This document shows, piece after piece, positions 6,526 through 7,328 of a stretch of 7,328 bases of DNA (within the stretch, counting starts at the first letter, position 1; every line of letters begins with the position of its first letter). A program made the translations under genes and the position numbers. The notes beneath the pieces are model-generated. The model worked only from the letters and a program-made list of their open reading frames with translations. It was not told the origin of the DNA and did no database searches. Source of the DNA: an uncultured Porphyromonas sp. (GTDB taxonomy: Bacteria > Bacteroidota > Bacteroidia > Bacteroidales > Porphyromonadaceae); NCBI GenBank assembly GCA_945867245.1, contig CAMBHQ010000043.1:1-7328 (forward strand), in the 5' to 3' direction.

Positions 6526-7012
6526 CTATACAAGAACTTCTTCAATGTAGAGATACAAGGTGCTATGACTAACATGTAGCTGTTTAGATATAGTGCTTTT
6601 ATTTACCCCATTATTTAGTGCTTCTCTGATGTATTTCTCATGCCTTGTTAGTTTTCGTTTTGTATTCTTTCTCCCTTTGGGGCGCCCGAGCACGACACCC
6701 TCGGCGCGCTTCCGAGCGAGTGCTTCCTTGGTGCGCTGACTGATGAGGTTGCGCTCGATCTCGGCCGAAAGCCCGAAGGCAAAGGCGAGCACCTTGCTCT
6801 GGATGTCGTCGCCGAGGCGATAGTTGTCTTTGCCGACCTTGCGCAGCAGGCGCCCGAGCTCTCGCTTGTCGTAGGCCTTGGTGCCACTGATGGTCTCCTC
6901 GATCCAGTCGTCAATATGGGAATCTTGCTTTTGACAGAAGTTCGTGATTTCGAAGCGTTGGTTCTCCACCGCTTGCTTGTCACTACTGACTCTTAATATA
7001 TCCGTATATCAT
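6526..7012 (-). pseudogene. Serine recombinase (PinR/resolvase family), frameshifted and internally deleted
   Basis: The true start is the ATG at 7012: MIYGYI is followed by one extra base at 6993/6994 (an A on the minus strand). Uncorrected, the frame stops after nine codons (TAG, TGA). Removing the base restores RVSSDKQAVENQRFEI, the standard N-terminus with the nucleophile Ser9 in the YIRVS motif, and an open frame to TAG at 6526: 161 codons. Small Bacteroidota resolvases are near 190-200. The shortfall is internal: ELGRLLRKV runs straight into GKDNYRLGDD, where relatives have about 40 more residues carrying the catalytic S/DRLGR arginine motif. The E-helix region (SKVLAFAFGLSAEIERNL), RKRAEGVVLGRPKGR and a C-terminal helix-turn-helix remain. 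Two independent lesions make it inactive. The HTH coding part is about 34% GC, the catalytic core about 64%. Other frames here are shadows. Confidence 0.88.
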
Positions 7013-7163
7013 AGCTGTATGGTTTATAACTATAACTCTACAACTATAAAATGAACAGATAATGGAAAATCTAAATAAGTTCAGAGCGGAGTTTACGGGC
7101 TCCAACTTACAAGAAGTATTTGTAAGTCGATTTATAGGGCATATCTCATACCCCCAAACAAAC
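7013..7163. other. AT-rich non-coding leader upstream of the recombinase relic
   Basis: About 150 bases with no credible gene. The minus-strand frame that runs through here into the recombinase start begins inside a terminator and resembles no protein I know. The stretch holds a direct repeat AACTATA (twice, 14 bases apart, near 7027-7048) and an inverted repeat at 7105-7127. It is where a resolvase res site or an invertible-promoter crossover would be expected, but no site can be assigned. Confidence 0.4.
7105..7127. repeat. 8-bp perfect inverted repeat upstream of the recombinase
   Basis: ACTTACAA (7105-7112) and TTGTAAGT (7120-7127) are perfect inverted repeats around seven bases. Serine recombinases bind short dyads upstream of their own genes, so this may be a half of an old res or inversion site. 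It has no U-tract and is too AT-rich to be a terminator. Confidence 0.35.
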
Positions 7164-7204
7164 AACTCCACCCAAGGACGGCAATTCTTGGGTGGAGTTT
7201 TTTT
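7164..7204 (+). terminator. Strong hairpin terminator, best on the plus strand
   Basis: The arms AACTCCACCCAAG (7164-7176) and CTTGGGTGGAGTT (7187-7199) form a perfect 13-bp stem with a ten-base loop. Seven T follow on the plus strand (7198-7204). On the minus strand GTTTGTTTGG follows, so it may also act as a backup terminator for the tRNA transcript. No plus-strand gene lies upstream of it in the window. Confidence 0.75.
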
Positions 7205-7231
7205 ATTGCTCTTAAATTTTTGGGTATAGAA

Positions 7232-7269
7232 AAGGGTGCAAATCGCGTCACTCGCTGATTTACACCCTT
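7232..7269 (-). terminator. Intrinsic terminator of the tRNA-Ser gene
   Basis: Five bases past the tRNA 3' end, AAGGGTGTAAATC and GATTTGCACCCTT (minus strand) form a 13-bp stem with TTTTC after it. The one imperfect pair is a G-U wobble in minus-strand RNA but a C-A mismatch in plus-strand RNA, which supports action on the minus strand. Confidence 0.75.
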
Positions 7270-7274
7270 GTTTG

Positions 7275-7328
7275 CGGAGAGAGAGGGATTCGAACCCCCG
7301 GAGGCTCTCACCTCAACGGTTTTCAAGA
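7275..7328 (-). tRNA. tRNA-Ser(UGA), 5' part off window
   Basis: The 3' two thirds of a class II tRNA. The anticodon loop CTTGAAA (7327-7321) holds anticodon UGA at 7325-7323, flanked by the 3' anticodon strand ACCGT. A long variable arm with GAGG/CCTC follows, as expected for serine. The T-loop TTCGAAT sits on GGGGG/CCCTC, and the 3' acceptor strand TCTCTCC plus discriminator G ends at 7275. CCA is not encoded (CAA follows), so it must be added enzymatically. The D-arm and 5' acceptor strand lie beyond the right edge. It reads serine UCA codons and its wobble partners. tRNA-Ser genes are frequent integration sites, and a recombinase relic lies 260 bases downstream. Confidence 0.93.

Noticed and set aside
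6648..6983. A 111-codon minus-strand frame over the recombinase
   Set aside because: It is the out-of-frame shadow of the recombinase, rich in Arg and Ser as GC-rich shadow frames are. Its ATG-like start lies within the frameshifted N-terminus.
6980..7000. Programmed frameshifting or phase variation of the recombinase at the extra base
   Set aside because: There is no homopolymer run, slippery heptamer or short tandem repeat at the site (context TTAAGAGTC), and the catalytic arginine block is missing anyway, so a regulated switch makes little sense.
6983..7171. A 62-codon minus-strand reading frame ending in MIYGYIKSQ
   Set aside because: Only its last codons are real: they are the start of the recombinase before the frameshift. 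The upstream part begins inside a terminator stem and resembles nothing known.
7062..7229. A plus-strand ORF of about 55 codons starting MENLNKFRAEF
   Set aside because: It reads straight through the 13-bp terminator hairpin and its U-tract, and resembles no protein I know. Most likely chance.
7132..7326. A 64-codon minus-strand frame at the right edge
   Set aside because: It covers the tRNA-Ser gene and both terminators, so it cannot be coding.
1..7328. CRISPR array, insertion-sequence ends or an undescribed multi-gene defence system
   Set aside because: I found no regularly spaced repeats, no terminal inverted repeats framing a transposase, and no cluster of unknown genes. Apart from the recombinase relic, all genes belong to common families.

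Overview
The window looks like a stretch of Porphyromonas or a close relative (phylum Bacteroidota). The reasons are a DUF5606-type protein that I know only from this phylum, a Bacteroidota-type promoter (TTG at -33 and TATCTTTG at -7) in front of it, starts without Shine-Dalgarno sequences, and a moderately GC-rich base composition. The genus is an inference. Every convincing gene lies on the minus strand, so the right end of the window is upstream.

Reading in the direction of transcription (right to left): a truncated tRNA-Ser(UGA) at the right edge with its own terminator; a second strong hairpin terminator with a U-tract on the plus strand; an AT-rich leader; and a dead serine recombinase (PinR/resolvase type). 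The recombinase has a one-base frameshift after codon 6 and an internal loss of the catalytic arginine segment. A promoter then drives a DUF5606-type gene that ends in a large hairpin. Next come kbl (glycine C-acetyltransferase), a two-gene NfeD/SPFH (stomatin-like) membrane pair ending in a hairpin terminator, and a two-gene ABC exporter whose ATPase and permease overlap by 11 bases. Last is the N-terminal two thirds of a D-2-hydroxyacid dehydrogenase, cut by the left edge.

Functionally the left 6.3 kb is ordinary chromosomal core: glycine/threonine metabolism, membrane quality control, an ABC-2 exporter and a 2-hydroxyacid reductase. The accessory part is the right-hand kilobase (about 6415-7274). 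It carries the recombinase relic beside a tRNA gene, has sharp GC steps (about 34% against 64% inside a single reading frame), and lacks the CTAG tetranucleotide that is strikingly common in the rest of the window. I see no CRISPR array, no intact transposase and no clear undescribed multi-gene system. The most interesting signals are the mosaic, decayed recombinase, the CTAG contrast, and several hairpin terminators pointing the opposite way to all genes.
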